From the NCBI RefSeq assembly GCF_015074785.1, contig NZ_CP042464.1:3321001-3385000 (forward strand): a DNA stretch of 64,000 bases. Reading direction: 5' to 3'. Position 1 is the stretch's first letter. The number at the start of each line of letters is the position of its first letter. This DNA comes from Segatella copri (lineage in GTDB: Bacteria; Bacteroidota; Bacteroidia; Bacteroidales; Bacteroidaceae). Positions 8,042 through 15,659 of the stretch are shown one piece after another. The notes beneath the pieces were generated by a model. It saw only the letters and a program-made list of their open reading frames with translations. It was not told where the DNA came from and ran no database searches. The position numbers were made by a program, and so were the translations under genes.

Positions 8042-9169
8042 ATGCTTATGGTACAGTTAAATCCTTTTATTATTGAAGGCTATCTTTCGCCGGAATATTT
8101 CTGTGATAGGGTAGAGGAAACAGCTCTTCTTACCCGCCATTTGACCAATCGGTGCAATGTCGCGTTGATTGCGCCAAGACGTCTGGGTAAGTCGGGACTG
8201 ATTTATAATTGTTTTCAGCAGGAGAACATCCGTGAGCAGTATCATTGCATCTTTATTGATATTTATGATACGAAGAATTTGAACGAATTCGTCTATGCGC
8301 TGGGCAAGGGAATCCTGACGGCACTCAAGCCAAAGGGCAGGAAAGTATGGGAATTTTTCCTGAATATGCTCCAGTCTCTGAAGTCAACTATCTCTTTTGA
8401 CATCAATGGAAATCCGGAGTGGAGTGTTGGTTTGGGAGATATTCAGGCTCCGGATATTACGCTGGATGAGATCTTCGCTTATCTCGAACAGGCAGATAAA
8501 CCTTGTCTGGTGGCGATAGATGAGTTTCAGACAGTTGCAAACTATCCAGAGAAAACCGTTGAGGCAACCTTGCGTAAGCGAATACAGAATTGCCACAATG
8601 CAAACTTTGTCTTTTCTGGCTCTAAGCGCCACATGATGGCATTGATGTTTACTTCCCAGTCACGCCCGTTCTATCATAGTTCGAGTATCATGGGGTTGGA
8701 GGCAATCAATGAGCAGACTTACCTGGAATTTGCCAATCACCATCTTGCCAGGAACAATAAAGAGATAAGTGCAGCGGCTTTTACCTATTTATATCATCAT
8801 TTCGATGGCATTACCTGGTATATTCAGTATGTACTCAATATGCTCTATACTTCAATTTCTGATAGGTCTTTGTTGCAGGAGGATGATGTCAGGATGGCGA
8901 TAGATAGCATCCTTTCCCAGCAGCGTTTTGCCTATCAGGCCTTGCTGTTTCAGCTTACAGCCAAGCAGAAACAGCTTCTCATAGCCATTGCTCAGGAAGG
9001 TAAGTCTTCTTCCCTGATGTCGCAAGAGTTTTTGCAGAAGTATCATCTTGGTGCAAGCACCGTGCAAGGAGCAGTCAAAACCTTACTGGACAGAGATTTT
9101 ATCACGCAAGATGAAGGCGTTTACCAATTATGTGACAAGTTTTTGGAGTTGAGCCTGCGAGCAGGTTGA
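8042..9169 (+). CDS. AAA ATPase, archaeal-type (PF01637-like)
   Basis: The product is 375 aa from ATG 8042; a second ATG at 8048 is possible. It has a P-loop 'APRRLGKSGL' (Lys50; Ala replaces the first Gly), a Walker B 'CLVAIDEFQ' and a sensor-like 'FVFSGSKRHMM'. The C-terminal winged helix reads 'ALLFQLTAKQKQLLIAIAQE'. The family is abundant in Bacteroidota, and its cellular role is mostly unknown. It lacks the nuclease-like C terminus of the relative at 30345-31763. It is monocistronic and lies between 22-bp-period repeats: two units at 7925-7968 and a large array starting at its stop codon. Confidence 0.85.
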   Translation: MLMVQLNPFIIEGYLSPEYFCDRVEETALLTRHLTNRCNVALIAPRRLGKSGLIYNCFQQENIREQYHCIFIDIYDTKNLNEFVYALGKGILTALKPKGRKVWEFFLNMLQSLKSTISFDINGNPEWSVGLGDIQAPDITLDEIFAYLEQADKPCLVAIDEFQTVANYPEKTVEATLRKRIQNCHNANFVFSGSKRHMMALMFTSQSRPFYHSSSIMGLEAINEQTYLEFANHHLARNNKEISAAAFTYLYHHFDGITWYIQYVLNMLYTSISDRSLLQEDDVRMAIDSILSQQRFAYQALLFQLTAKQKQLLIAIAQEGKSSSLMSQEFLQKYHLGASTVQGAVKTLLDRDFITQDEGVYQLCDKFLELSLRAG

Positions 9170-9325
9170 GTAAGTAAAAGATTCGTCTGAGTAAGCGAAA
9201 TGATGCGGCAGGGTGAGCACACGGATATGACTGAACAAGCACAAGGATACGACTGAGCAAGTGAAAGAATACGTTTGCTCAGGTTCAAGAAGTCGGAATA
9301 TCAGGTTCAAGGAGGCTGTTTCTAA
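9168..9325. repeat. Degenerate ~22-bp tandem array after the ATPase gene
   Basis: About seven degenerate units follow the pattern GAGCAAGTGAAAGAATACG. Examples are GAGTAAGTAAAAGATTCG, GAACAAGCACAAGGATACG and GAGCAAGTGAAAGAATACG. The array begins at the ATPase stop codon and leads into the palindromic block at 9333-9460. Confidence 0.55.
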
Positions 9326-9332
9326 GAGATTC

Positions 9333-9460
9333 CCACTAGGCTCAGCAGTTCTGCTGAGCCTAGTCAGCAGGTCTGCCGACTGCAGTCAGCACATCTGCCG
9401 AGCCTAGTGGCAACACCCTATAATAGTACAACCACACACCTTTTAGTTGTACGATAATAA
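9333..9460. repeat. Palindromic 22-bp units, copy A of a shared element
   Basis: ACTAGGCTCAGCAG (9335-9348) and CTGCTGAGCCTAGT (9351-9364) form a perfect 14-bp inverted repeat. Further CAGCAG/CTGCTG-type units of 22 bases follow, then GTACAAC and GTTGTAC units. The reverse complement matches 29860-30026 almost base for base through the core. Confidence 0.75.
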
Positions 9461-9464
9461 CCGT

Positions 9465-10766
9465 TTATAACAACTCCGGAAGCTGGAAGAGCTTCACGCT
9501 GTTGCTGCCTTTGATGAGGATGTAATGGTCGTGAGGCTGGTTCGCCTTGAGTGCTTCCTTCACTTCCTCTACATTCTGGAACTTGCGGTAGCTGCATGGA
9601 ATATCCTTGAACTCATCGCCTACCAGCCATACATTCTCCAGACCGGCTGCCTGCAACTGGTCTACTACCTTCTGGTGCTCCTCGTGGCTCACTTCGCCGA
9701 GTTCGCCCATCTGTCCGAGAATCGCCATCTTATGAGGCACATCCATCACGCGGAAGTTCTCGATGGCGGCTGCCATGCTCGATGGGTTGGCATTGTAGGC
9801 ATCTACCACCAGCTTGTTGTGCGCCGTCTCTTCCAATTGCGAACGGTTGTTGCTTGGGATGTAGTTCTCCAGGGCATGATCTATCTGCTGTGGCTTCACA
9901 TCGAAATGAAGACCGATGGTGATGGCGGCAAGCATGTTGTCGATATTGTAAGAGCCGATGAGATGGGTTTGAACCTCATGCCAGTCGAAACTCTCGGTGC
10001 GCCAGCGGAACTTCAGGAAAGGAGCGCAGGAGATGACTTCTCCCCATACATCGCAGTTTCCATCCTTGCCGTAGGTGATGAGGCGGTTGATGTTGCGCTG
10101 CTCTGCCATCTGTATCAGATGCTCGTTGTCTGCATTGATGAAGACGAGGGCATCGTTGGCTGCGAGGTAATCATAGAGTTCTCCCTTGGTTTTCTTCACG
10201 CCTTCGAAACTGCCGAATCCCTGCAGGTGGGCACGACCTACGTTGGTAATCATACCGCAGGTTGGCTCCACGTATTCCACGAGTTTCCGGATGTCACCAG
10301 GATGGGAAGCACCCATCTCTACAACGGCAATCTCGTTTTCCGGAGAGAGACGGAAGAGCGTCTTTGGTACGCCTACATCATTATTGAAGTTACCCTGGGT
10401 GAACATCACGTTGAACTTCTCGCCGAGAACAGCAGAGACGAGTTCCTTGGTGGTGGTCTTGCCGTTGGTTCCGGTGATTCCTACTACAGGAATATCGAAG
10501 TGGCGGCGATGCTCACGGGCTAGTTTCTTGAAGGTGGTGAGGCAGTCCTCTACGAGGATGTAGCGCTCGTCTCCCTCCTTGGCATACTCTTTTTCATCAA
10601 CAATCACATAGGCACAGCCTTTCTCCAAAGCCATGTCGGCAAACTTGTTGCCATCAAACGATGCGCCCTTCAAAGCCAGGAAGATGCTGCCCTCTGGGCA
10701 GTCGCGGCTGTCAGTGGTAATCACTGGGTGCGCTTGGTAAATCTGATAGAGTTCTGAAATATCCAT
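9465..10766 (-). CDS. murF: UDP-N-acetylmuramoyl-tripeptide--D-alanyl-D-alanine ligase MurF
   Basis: The product is 433 aa, a normal length. MurF adds D-Ala-D-Ala to UDP-MurNAc-tripeptide, the last cytoplasmic step of peptidoglycan precursor synthesis. Domains are: an N-terminal UDP-binding part with 'TTDSRDCPEGSIFLALKG', a central ATPase with P-loop 'GITGTNGKTTT' (97-107), 'GNFNNDVGVPKT' and 'VVEMGASHPGDI', and a C-terminal domain with 'VDAYNANPSSMAAAI'. It has its own promoter upstream. No other mur gene is adjacent, but ddl lies 13 kb away in this window. Confidence 0.97.
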   Translation of the reverse strand: MDISELYQIYQAHPVITTDSRDCPEGSIFLALKGASFDGNKFADMALEKGCAYVIVDEKEYAKEGDERYILVEDCLTTFKKLAREHRRHFDIPVVGITGTNGKTTTKELVSAVLGEKFNVMFTQGNFNNDVGVPKTLFRLSPENEIAVVEMGASHPGDIRKLVEYVEPTCGMITNVGRAHLQGFGSFEGVKKTKGELYDYLAANDALVFINADNEHLIQMAEQRNINRLITYGKDGNCDVWGEVISCAPFLKFRWRTESFDWHEVQTHLIGSYNIDNMLAAITIGLHFDVKPQQIDHALENYIPSNNRSQLEETAHNKLVVDAYNANPSSMAAAIENFRVMDVPHKMAILGQMGELGEVSHEEHQKVVDQLQAAGLENVWLVGDEFKDIPCSYRKFQNVEEVKEALKANQPHDHYILIKGSNSVKLFQLPELL

Positions 10767-10790
10767 AGTCTATAACTGTTATTTTGGGTG

Positions 10791-10821
10791 CAAAAGTAAT
10801 CTAAATTATGGACATAACAAA
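10791..10821 (-). promoter_or_regulatory. murF promoter
   Basis: Read on minus: TTTG (10818-10821), a 19-base spacer and TACTTTTG (10791-10798), ~25 bases before the murF start. Confidence 0.75.
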
Positions 10822-10862
10822 CAATTTTCCCAAAAAATGATGGTAATCTCGAATATTCTTTC

Positions 10863-10870
10863 TATTTTTG
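10863..10870 (+). promoter_or_regulatory. -7 box TATTTTTG for the small-protein/folP operon
   Basis: A perfect TAnnTTTG box lies 39 bases before ATG 10910. No TTTG is present at the right distance upstream. It is divergent from the murF promoter. Confidence 0.5.
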
Positions 10871-10909
10871 CAGAAATATTCGATGAATCTTTAGAAAGTG
10901 AGGCTCTTT

Positions 10910-11131
10910 ATGGGTAGTAGAGATGAAAAAGATAAAACGAAAGTAAGGAAGGAAAAGCTGGCAGGCTATTTCTATAATCTATCCCAGTTGATATTTACGG
11001 GAACTGGGGTTGGAGGCGTGTTGCCGTTTTTACATGGGACGGCTTCATCAGGTGATATTTCCGTATTAGTTTTTGGCGCAGTTGCAACAGCAGGCTCTGC
11101 ATACTTCGCCAATAGAATTTTAAAATATTAG
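10910..11131 (+). CDS. Small two-helix membrane protein, DUF6722-like
   Basis: The product is 73 aa from ATG 10910; an in-frame GTG at 10898 would add four residues. The N terminus is highly charged (residues 1-17, many Lys/Asp/Arg), followed by 'KLAGYFYNLSQLIFTGTGVG' and two hydrophobic segments (~24-42 and ~50-69). It resembles small Bacteroidota membrane proteins of the DUF6722 type, a weak call from memory. It starts a tight cluster: 5 bases to the 34-aa gene, 11 to the 37-aa gene and 4 to folP. Function unknown. Confidence 0.65.
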   Translation: MGSRDEKDKTKVRKEKLAGYFYNLSQLIFTGTGVGGVLPFLHGTASSGDISVLVFGAVATAGSAYFANRILKY

Positions 11132-11136
11132 GATTT

Positions 11137-11241
11137 ATGAGTTATTTAGCGTTATTTTTTATGATAACTTCTATTGTTATTATTGCTCTTATAGCTTGGA
11201 GTTATACAAAGTCAGGAGAAAAGTGGCTTAAAGAATTGTAG
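11137..11241 (+). CDS. 34-aa single-helix membrane microprotein
   Basis: ATG 11137 to TAG 11241, 34 codons. A hydrophobic helix (residues ~4-22, 'LALFFMITSIVIIALIAW') is followed by the polar tail SYTKSGEKWLKEL. The next gene encodes a protein with nearly the same tail, TYTKPGKKWLKEL. That repetition, the tight spacing (5 and 11 bases) and the common strand argue that both are real genes. The predicted topology is N-out with a positively charged cytoplasmic tail. I do not recognise a named family. Confidence 0.7.
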   Translation: MSYLALFFMITSIVIIALIAWSYTKSGEKWLKEL

Positions 11242-11252
11242 AATATTAAGCT

Positions 11253-11366
11253 ATGGAAGTTTACAATGGACTATTGTTTTTCTTTGTGGTTGGAACAATC
11301 ATAGGTGGAAGCTTTCTTGCCTGGACTTATACTAAGCCCGGTAAAAAATGGCTTAAGGAGTTATAA
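11253..11366 (+). CDS. 37-aa single-helix membrane microprotein, paralogue of the previous
   Basis: ATG 11253 to TAA 11366, 37 codons. A hydrophobic helix (~7-24, 'LLFFFVVGTIIGGSFLAW') is followed by TYTKPGKKWLKEL. It shares the pattern AW-S/T-YTK-x-G-x-KWLKEL with the 34-aa product, so the pair looks like a tandem duplication kept by selection. It ends 4 bases before folP and is probably translated from the folP-cdaA transcript. Function unknown. Confidence 0.72.
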   Translation: MEVYNGLLFFFVVGTIIGGSFLAWTYTKPGKKWLKEL

Positions 11367-11370
11367 TCCG

Positions 11371-12216
11371 ATGGAATATACAATCAATATCAAGGGGCGC
11401 TTGATGGATTTGAGTACCCCTCAGGTGATGGGCATCCTGAACGTTACGCCCGACAGTTTCTACTCTGGCAGTAGAAAGCAGACAGAAATGGAGATAGCTC
11501 AGAGAGCTAATCAGATTATAGAAGAAGGTGGAAGCATCATTGATGTGGGCGCATTCTCCACCCGTCCCGGTGCCGATGAAGTATCGGAAGAGGAGGAGGG
11601 AAGACGCCTGAAGTTCGCTCTCGACATCGTTCGCAGGGAGCAACCGGATGCTGCCGTCTCCGTAGATACCTATCGCCCTACCTTGGCACGTAAGTGTATC
11701 GAGGAGTGGGGAGCTGACATCATCAACGATGTATCAGAAGGTGGAATCACAGGCATCGCCAATGTACCGCTGGAGCAGAGACAGGAGGAATATCCAGAAA
11801 TGTTCCGGTTGGTGGGCGATCTGAGGGTACCTTATATATTAATGTCGGTGCAGCCTACGCTCGAAACGATGATGAAGGGCTTTGCAAGAGAGGTGCAGCA
11901 GTTGCGTGACCTGGGAGCCAAGGACATCATCCTCGACCCAGGCTTCGGCTTCGGCAAGAATCTCATCCAGAATTATCAGATTTATAATGAGATGGAGAAG
12001 TTGAACGTGATGGAACTTCCGGTTCTGGTAGGCATCTCCCGCAAGAGTATGATATACAAGCTGCTGGGTGGAGATGCTACGACATCGCTCAATGGAACTT
12101 CCGTTCTCGACACCATCGCTCTGATGAAGGGCGCCAGCATCCTCAGAGTGCACGATGTGAAAGAAGCTGCTGAGGCTGTGAAGATAATAGAAGCAATGAA
12201 GGAGGGACGCACATGA
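11371..12216 (+). CDS. folP: Dihydropteroate synthase
   Basis: The product is 281 aa from ATG 11371; a longer upstream reading would overlap the 37-aa gene and is rejected. The enzyme joins p-aminobenzoate to 6-hydroxymethyl-7,8-dihydropterin diphosphate in folate synthesis and is the target of sulfonamides. Signatures are 'VMGILNVTPDSFYSGS' (19-34), 'GGSIIDVGAFSTRPGA', 'VSVDTYRP', 'IINDVSEGG', 'DIILDPGFGFGK' and 'LVGISRKSMI'. Its stop overlaps the start of cdaA by 4 bases (ATGA), so the two are translationally coupled. The folP-cdaA pair is common in Bacteroidota. Confidence 0.97.
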   Translation: MEYTINIKGRLMDLSTPQVMGILNVTPDSFYSGSRKQTEMEIAQRANQIIEEGGSIIDVGAFSTRPGADEVSEEEEGRRLKFALDIVRREQPDAAVSVDTYRPTLARKCIEEWGADIINDVSEGGITGIANVPLEQRQEEYPEMFRLVGDLRVPYILMSVQPTLETMMKGFAREVQQLRDLGAKDIILDPGFGFGKNLIQNYQIYNEMEKLNVMELPVLVGISRKSMIYKLLGGDATTSLNGTSVLDTIALMKGASILRVHDVKEAAEAVKIIEAMKEGRT

Positions 12217-12983
12217 TAGAATTTGGAATCAAAGACTTTCTCGATATTCTCCTGGTAGCCTCGCTGCTGTTCTATGTTTATCGTCTGATGAAGGAATCGC
12301 GCTCACTGAACATCTTCGTGGGCATCATGCTCTTCGTTCTTATCTGGCTCTTTGTGAGTCAGATACTGGAAATGCGTCTGTTGGGTTCTATCCTGGATAA
12401 ACTGGTGAGCGTGGGAGTTATTGCCCTCATCGTCATCTTTCAGGAGGATATCCGTAGATTCCTCTATGAGATAGGTTCGCAGAAAGGTATGCGCCGGCTG
12501 GTTCGCTTCTTCCACTCCAGCAAGGAGAGCCAGAAGGAGGCTAACAAGGAGACCATCATGCCGATTGTGATGGCGTGTATGAGTATGGCGAAGAAATACG
12601 TAGGTGCTCTTATCGTTATAGAGCGAGGCGTTCCGCTGAAGGACATCATGGATACGGGTGAGGAGATAGACGCCAAGATTAACCAGCGGCTGATAGAGAA
12701 TATTTTCTTCAAGAATTCGCCGCTTCATGATGGAGCCATGGTGGTGAGCAATAAGCGCATCATGGCAGCCGGATGTATTCTGCCTGTGAGTCATAACCTC
12801 GATATTCCGAAGGAACTGGGACTCCGCCATCGTGCCGCTCTCGGAATATCACAGAGCAGTGATGCCATCGCCGTCATCGTATCCGAGGAGACCGGACGAA
12901 TCAGCGTGGCCATCAAGGGCGAGTTCAAACTCAGACTCTCGGCTGAGGAACTGGAAAGCATCCTTACTCTGGAGATGATATAA
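12213..12983 (+). CDS. cdaA: Diadenylate cyclase CdaA (DisA_N domain)
   Basis: The product is 256 aa. It makes cyclic di-AMP from two ATP at the inner face of the membrane. Three hydrophobic segments occupy residues ~10-80, then comes the DAC domain with the catalytic DGA (173-175 in 'SPLHDGAMVV') and RHR (205-207 in 'LGLRHRAALG') motifs and 'VIVSEETGRISVA'. The length and layout match CdaA/DacA (TIGR00159) rather than DisA. It is coupled to folP by a 4-base overlap. CdaR and GlmM, the usual partners in Firmicutes, are not here. Confidence 0.96.
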   Translation: MIEFGIKDFLDILLVASLLFYVYRLMKESRSLNIFVGIMLFVLIWLFVSQILEMRLLGSILDKLVSVGVIALIVIFQEDIRRFLYEIGSQKGMRRLVRFFHSSKESQKEANKETIMPIVMACMSMAKKYVGALIVIERGVPLKDIMDTGEEIDAKINQRLIENIFFKNSPLHDGAMVVSNKRIMAAGCILPVSHNLDIPKELGLRHRAALGISQSSDAIAVIVSEETGRISVAIKGEFKLRLSAEELESILTLEMI

Positions 12984-13117
12984 GTAAAGTGAAGAGTGAA
13001 GAACGAAGAGTGAAGAATTCATCACTTTTCCTACTACGTAAACCTTTACGATATGAATAATCTCCCGATTTAGCTTTTTTTACACATTTTAATCGCTGCT
13101 ATTTCAAAGAAAATGTG
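12984..13117. repeat. Short GTGAAGAGTGAAGAA repeats after cdaA
   Basis: About four degenerate copies of the 9-10-base unit GTGAAGAGT lie at 12986-13022. The remaining sequence leads to the pta promoter. No gene is seen. Confidence 0.5.
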
Positions 13118-13125
13118 TACTTTTG
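13118..13125 (+). promoter_or_regulatory. -7 box TACTTTTG of pta
   Basis: A perfect -7 element ~100 bases before the pta start. The TTTG box is not evident at standard distance. Confidence 0.5.
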
Positions 13126-13228
13126 CAAAGTCGATGTGGCAAAAAGGTGAAAAACAAGATAACATCACCTAACACTTTGACAGATCTACTTAGGAAACAA
13201 CAAAATATATAAAATATTAAAAAGTAAA

Positions 13229-14275
13229 ATGGATTTATTACAGCAAATCGTAGCTCGCGCTAAAGCTGACAAGCAGCGCATCGTGCTCCCTGAAGCAGAA
13301 GAGGAGCGTACATTGAAAGCAGCCGATAAAGTTTTGGCTGATGATCTCGCAGACATCATCCTCATCGGTAACCCTGCCAATATTAAGAATCTCGCTGCTC
13401 AGTGGGGTCTTAACAACATCGACAAGGCTACTATCGTTGATCCACAAAACAACCCTAAGACTGAGGAGTATGCTGAGAAGCTCGCTGAACTTCGCAAGAA
13501 GAAGGGCATGACCGTAGAGCAGGCTCGTGAACTCGTAACTAAGAACAACCTCTATCTCGGTTGTATGATTATCAAGACTGAGGGCGCTGACGGTCAGATT
13601 TCTGGTGCATTGAGCACTACTGGCGATACTCTCCGTCCAGCTCTTCAGATTATCAAGTGCACTCCAGGTATCACTTGCGTAAGTGGTGCTATGTTGCTCA
13701 TCACAGACCAGAAGCAGTATGGTCAGGATGGTATTGTAGTAATGGGTGACGTTGCTGTAACTCCAAACCCTACAGCAGACCAGCTTGCTCAGATTGCCTA
13801 TACTACAGCTCATACAGCTCAGTCAGTGGCAGGTATTGCTGATCCACAGATTGCCATGTTGAGCTTCTCAACAATGGGTAGCGCAAAGGATGCTATCAAC
13901 AAGGAGACTGGCAAGAGCGTTTATATCATTGACAAGGTAAAGGATGCCGTAGCTATCGCTAAGGAGAAGTTCCCAGAGCTTCATCTCGATGGTGAACTTC
14001 AGGCAGATGCAGCCCTCGTTCCTGAGGTAGCTGCCAAGAAGGCTCCAGGTTCTGACGTTGCTGGTAAGGCTAACGTATTGGTAGTTCCAAACCTCGAGGT
14101 TGGTAACATCGGCTATAAGCTCGTTCAGCGCCTGGGTGGTGCCATCGCTATCGGTCCTATCCTTCAGGGTATTGCCCGTCCTGTTAACGATCTTTCTCGT
14201 GGTTGCTCTGTTGATGACATCTACTACATGGTAGCCATCACAGCTTGTCAGGCACAGGATGCTAAGAAGGCGTAA
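13229..14275 (+). CDS. pta: Phosphate acetyltransferase
   Basis: The product is 348 aa, the short single-domain form without the DRTGG and P-loop N-terminal domains found in E. coli Pta. It converts acetyl-CoA and phosphate to acetyl phosphate and CoA. Visible signatures are 'RIVLPEAEEERTLKAADKVL' near the N terminus, 'GALSTTGDTLRPALQIIK', 'AMLSFSTMGSA', 'LDGELQADAALVPEVAAKK' and 'VLVVPNLEVGNIGYKLVQRL'. It precedes ackA by 106 bases that contain a repeat hairpin, so the two form an acetate/ATP module central to fermentation. Confidence 0.97.
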   Translation: MDLLQQIVARAKADKQRIVLPEAEEERTLKAADKVLADDLADIILIGNPANIKNLAAQWGLNNIDKATIVDPQNNPKTEEYAEKLAELRKKKGMTVEQARELVTKNNLYLGCMIIKTEGADGQISGALSTTGDTLRPALQIIKCTPGITCVSGAMLLITDQKQYGQDGIVVMGDVAVTPNPTADQLAQIAYTTAHTAQSVAGIADPQIAMLSFSTMGSAKDAINKETGKSVYIIDKVKDAVAIAKEKFPELHLDGELQADAALVPEVAAKKAPGSDVAGKANVLVVPNLEVGNIGYKLVQRLGGAIAIGPILQGIARPVNDLSRGCSVDDIYYMVAITACQAQDAKKA

Positions 14276-14277
14276 GT

Positions 14278-14370
14278 ATATAGTTAATAGTTAACAGTTA
14301 ACAGTTTATAGGGCTAAGCTGCTGTAAGATGGGTAGTTTATGCTATAGACTGTAAACTATAAATTTTAAA
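14278..14370. repeat. TTAATAGTTAACAGTT repeat hairpin between pta and ackA
   Basis: ATAGTTAATAGTTAACAG on the left is partly complementary to CTATAGACTGTAAACTATA on the right. It belongs to the same type as 2845-2920 and 16704-16791. Confidence 0.5.
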
Positions 14371-14381
14371 TTGAAAACAAA

Positions 14382-15584
14382 ATGAAAGTATTGGTTCTGA
14401 ACTGTGGTAGTTCATCTATCAAGTACAAATTATATAATATGGACGATGAGTCTGTATTGGCACAGGGTGGTGTAGAGCGTATCGGTCTTGATAACGCTTT
14501 CATCAAGGTGAAATTGCCTAACGGCGAGAAGAAGCAGATCATGCACGACATGCCTGACCACAAGGAAGGTGTGAACTTCGTGTTCAAGTGCTTGCTCGAC
14601 CCGGAAATCGGCGCTATCAAGGATTTGAAAGAAATCGACGCTGTAGGACACCGTGTCGTACAGGGTGGTGACAAGTTCAAGGAGAGCGTTATCGTTGACA
14701 AGAGCGTAGAGGATGGTATCGAGGAACTTTGCGACCTCGCTCCTGTTCACAACGCAGGTCACCTGAAGGGTATCCGTGCCGTTGACTCTTTGATGCCTGG
14801 CACTCCTCAGGTTTGCGTATTCGACAACGCATTCCACAGCACAATGCCTGACTACGCTTACCTCTATGCAATTCCTTACGAATTGTACGAGAAGTATCAC
14901 GTACGCCGTTATGGTTTCCACGGAACATCTCACCGTTATGTTTCTAAGCGTGTTTGCGAGATTCTCGGTCTCGACCAGAACAACTCTAAGATCATCACTT
15001 GCCACATCGGTAACGGTGGCTCTGTAGCTGCTGTATTGAATGGTAAGGTATTGGATACTTCAATGGGCTTGACCCCATTGGCTGGTTTGATGATGGGTTC
15101 ACGTTGTGGTGACATCGATGCTTCTGCCGTTACCTACTTGATGGAGAAGTTGAACATGAAGCCACAGGAGATGGCTGACTTCCTGAACAAGAAGAGTGGT
15201 GTGCTCGGTATTACAGGTATTTCTTCTGATATGCGCGACATCGAAAAGGCTGCCAACGAGGGTAACGAGAAGGCTCAGTTGGCTCTCCGTATGTATGAGT
15301 ATCGCATAAAGAAGTACATCGGTGCTTACACAGCAGCTATGGGTGGCGTTGACGCTATCGTATTCACAGCAGGTGTTGGTGAGAACCAGACCGACCTCCG
15401 CGAGGATTCTTGCAAGAACCTGGAGTATCTTGGCATCAAGATTAACAAGGAAGTAAATGACAAGGTTCGTGGTGAGGAAGCTATCATCTCTACTGACGAC
15501 AGTAAGGTGAAGGTAGTAGTAGTTCCTACCGACGAGGAGATTGTTATCGCTCGCGATACAATGGAGTTGGTTGCTAACAAGTAA
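14382..15584 (+). CDS. ackA: Acetate kinase
   Basis: The product is 400 aa, the standard length. It makes ATP and acetate from acetyl phosphate. The ASKHA-fold signatures are 'VLNCGSSSIKYKLYN' (4-18), 'HRVVQGGDKF', 'FDNAFHSTMPDYAYLYAIP', 'RRYGFHGTSHRYVS', 'ITCHIGNGGSVAAV' and 'IVFTAGVGENQTDLRE'. Its location right after pta shows the conserved Pta-AckA pathway. A strong terminator follows at 15603. Confidence 0.98.
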   Translation: MKVLVLNCGSSSIKYKLYNMDDESVLAQGGVERIGLDNAFIKVKLPNGEKKQIMHDMPDHKEGVNFVFKCLLDPEIGAIKDLKEIDAVGHRVVQGGDKFKESVIVDKSVEDGIEELCDLAPVHNAGHLKGIRAVDSLMPGTPQVCVFDNAFHSTMPDYAYLYAIPYELYEKYHVRRYGFHGTSHRYVSKRVCEILGLDQNNSKIITCHIGNGGSVAAVLNGKVLDTSMGLTPLAGLMMGSRCGDIDASAVTYLMEKLNMKPQEMADFLNKKSGVLGITGISSDMRDIEKAANEGNEKAQLALRMYEYRIKKYIGAYTAAMGGVDAIVFTAGVGENQTDLREDSCKNLEYLGIKINKEVNDKVRGEEAIISTDDSKVKVVVVPTDEEIVIARDTMELVANK

Positions 15585-15602
15585 TCATACGCTATATATA
15601 AT

Positions 15603-15645
15603 AAGGTGAAGACTAGAAACATAAGTGAATGGTCTTCACCTTTTT
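15603..15645 (+). terminator. Terminator after ackA
   Basis: AAGGTGAAGAC and GTCTTCACCTT form an 11-bp stem followed by TTTTT. Confidence 0.85.
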
Positions 15646-15659
15646 AAATTTTTAGAATT

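Noticed and set aside
9168..9460. CRISPR array
   Set aside because: Units of 21-23 bases follow one another with no unique spacers and strong drift between units; there are no cas genes in the window.
10898..10909. GTG start for the small DUF6722-like protein
   Set aside because: ATG 10910 gives the same domain; the four extra residues have no support.
13238..15005. Long minus-strand open frames opposite pta and ackA
   Set aside because: They mirror strongly biased codon use of highly expressed genes and have no domain similarity.
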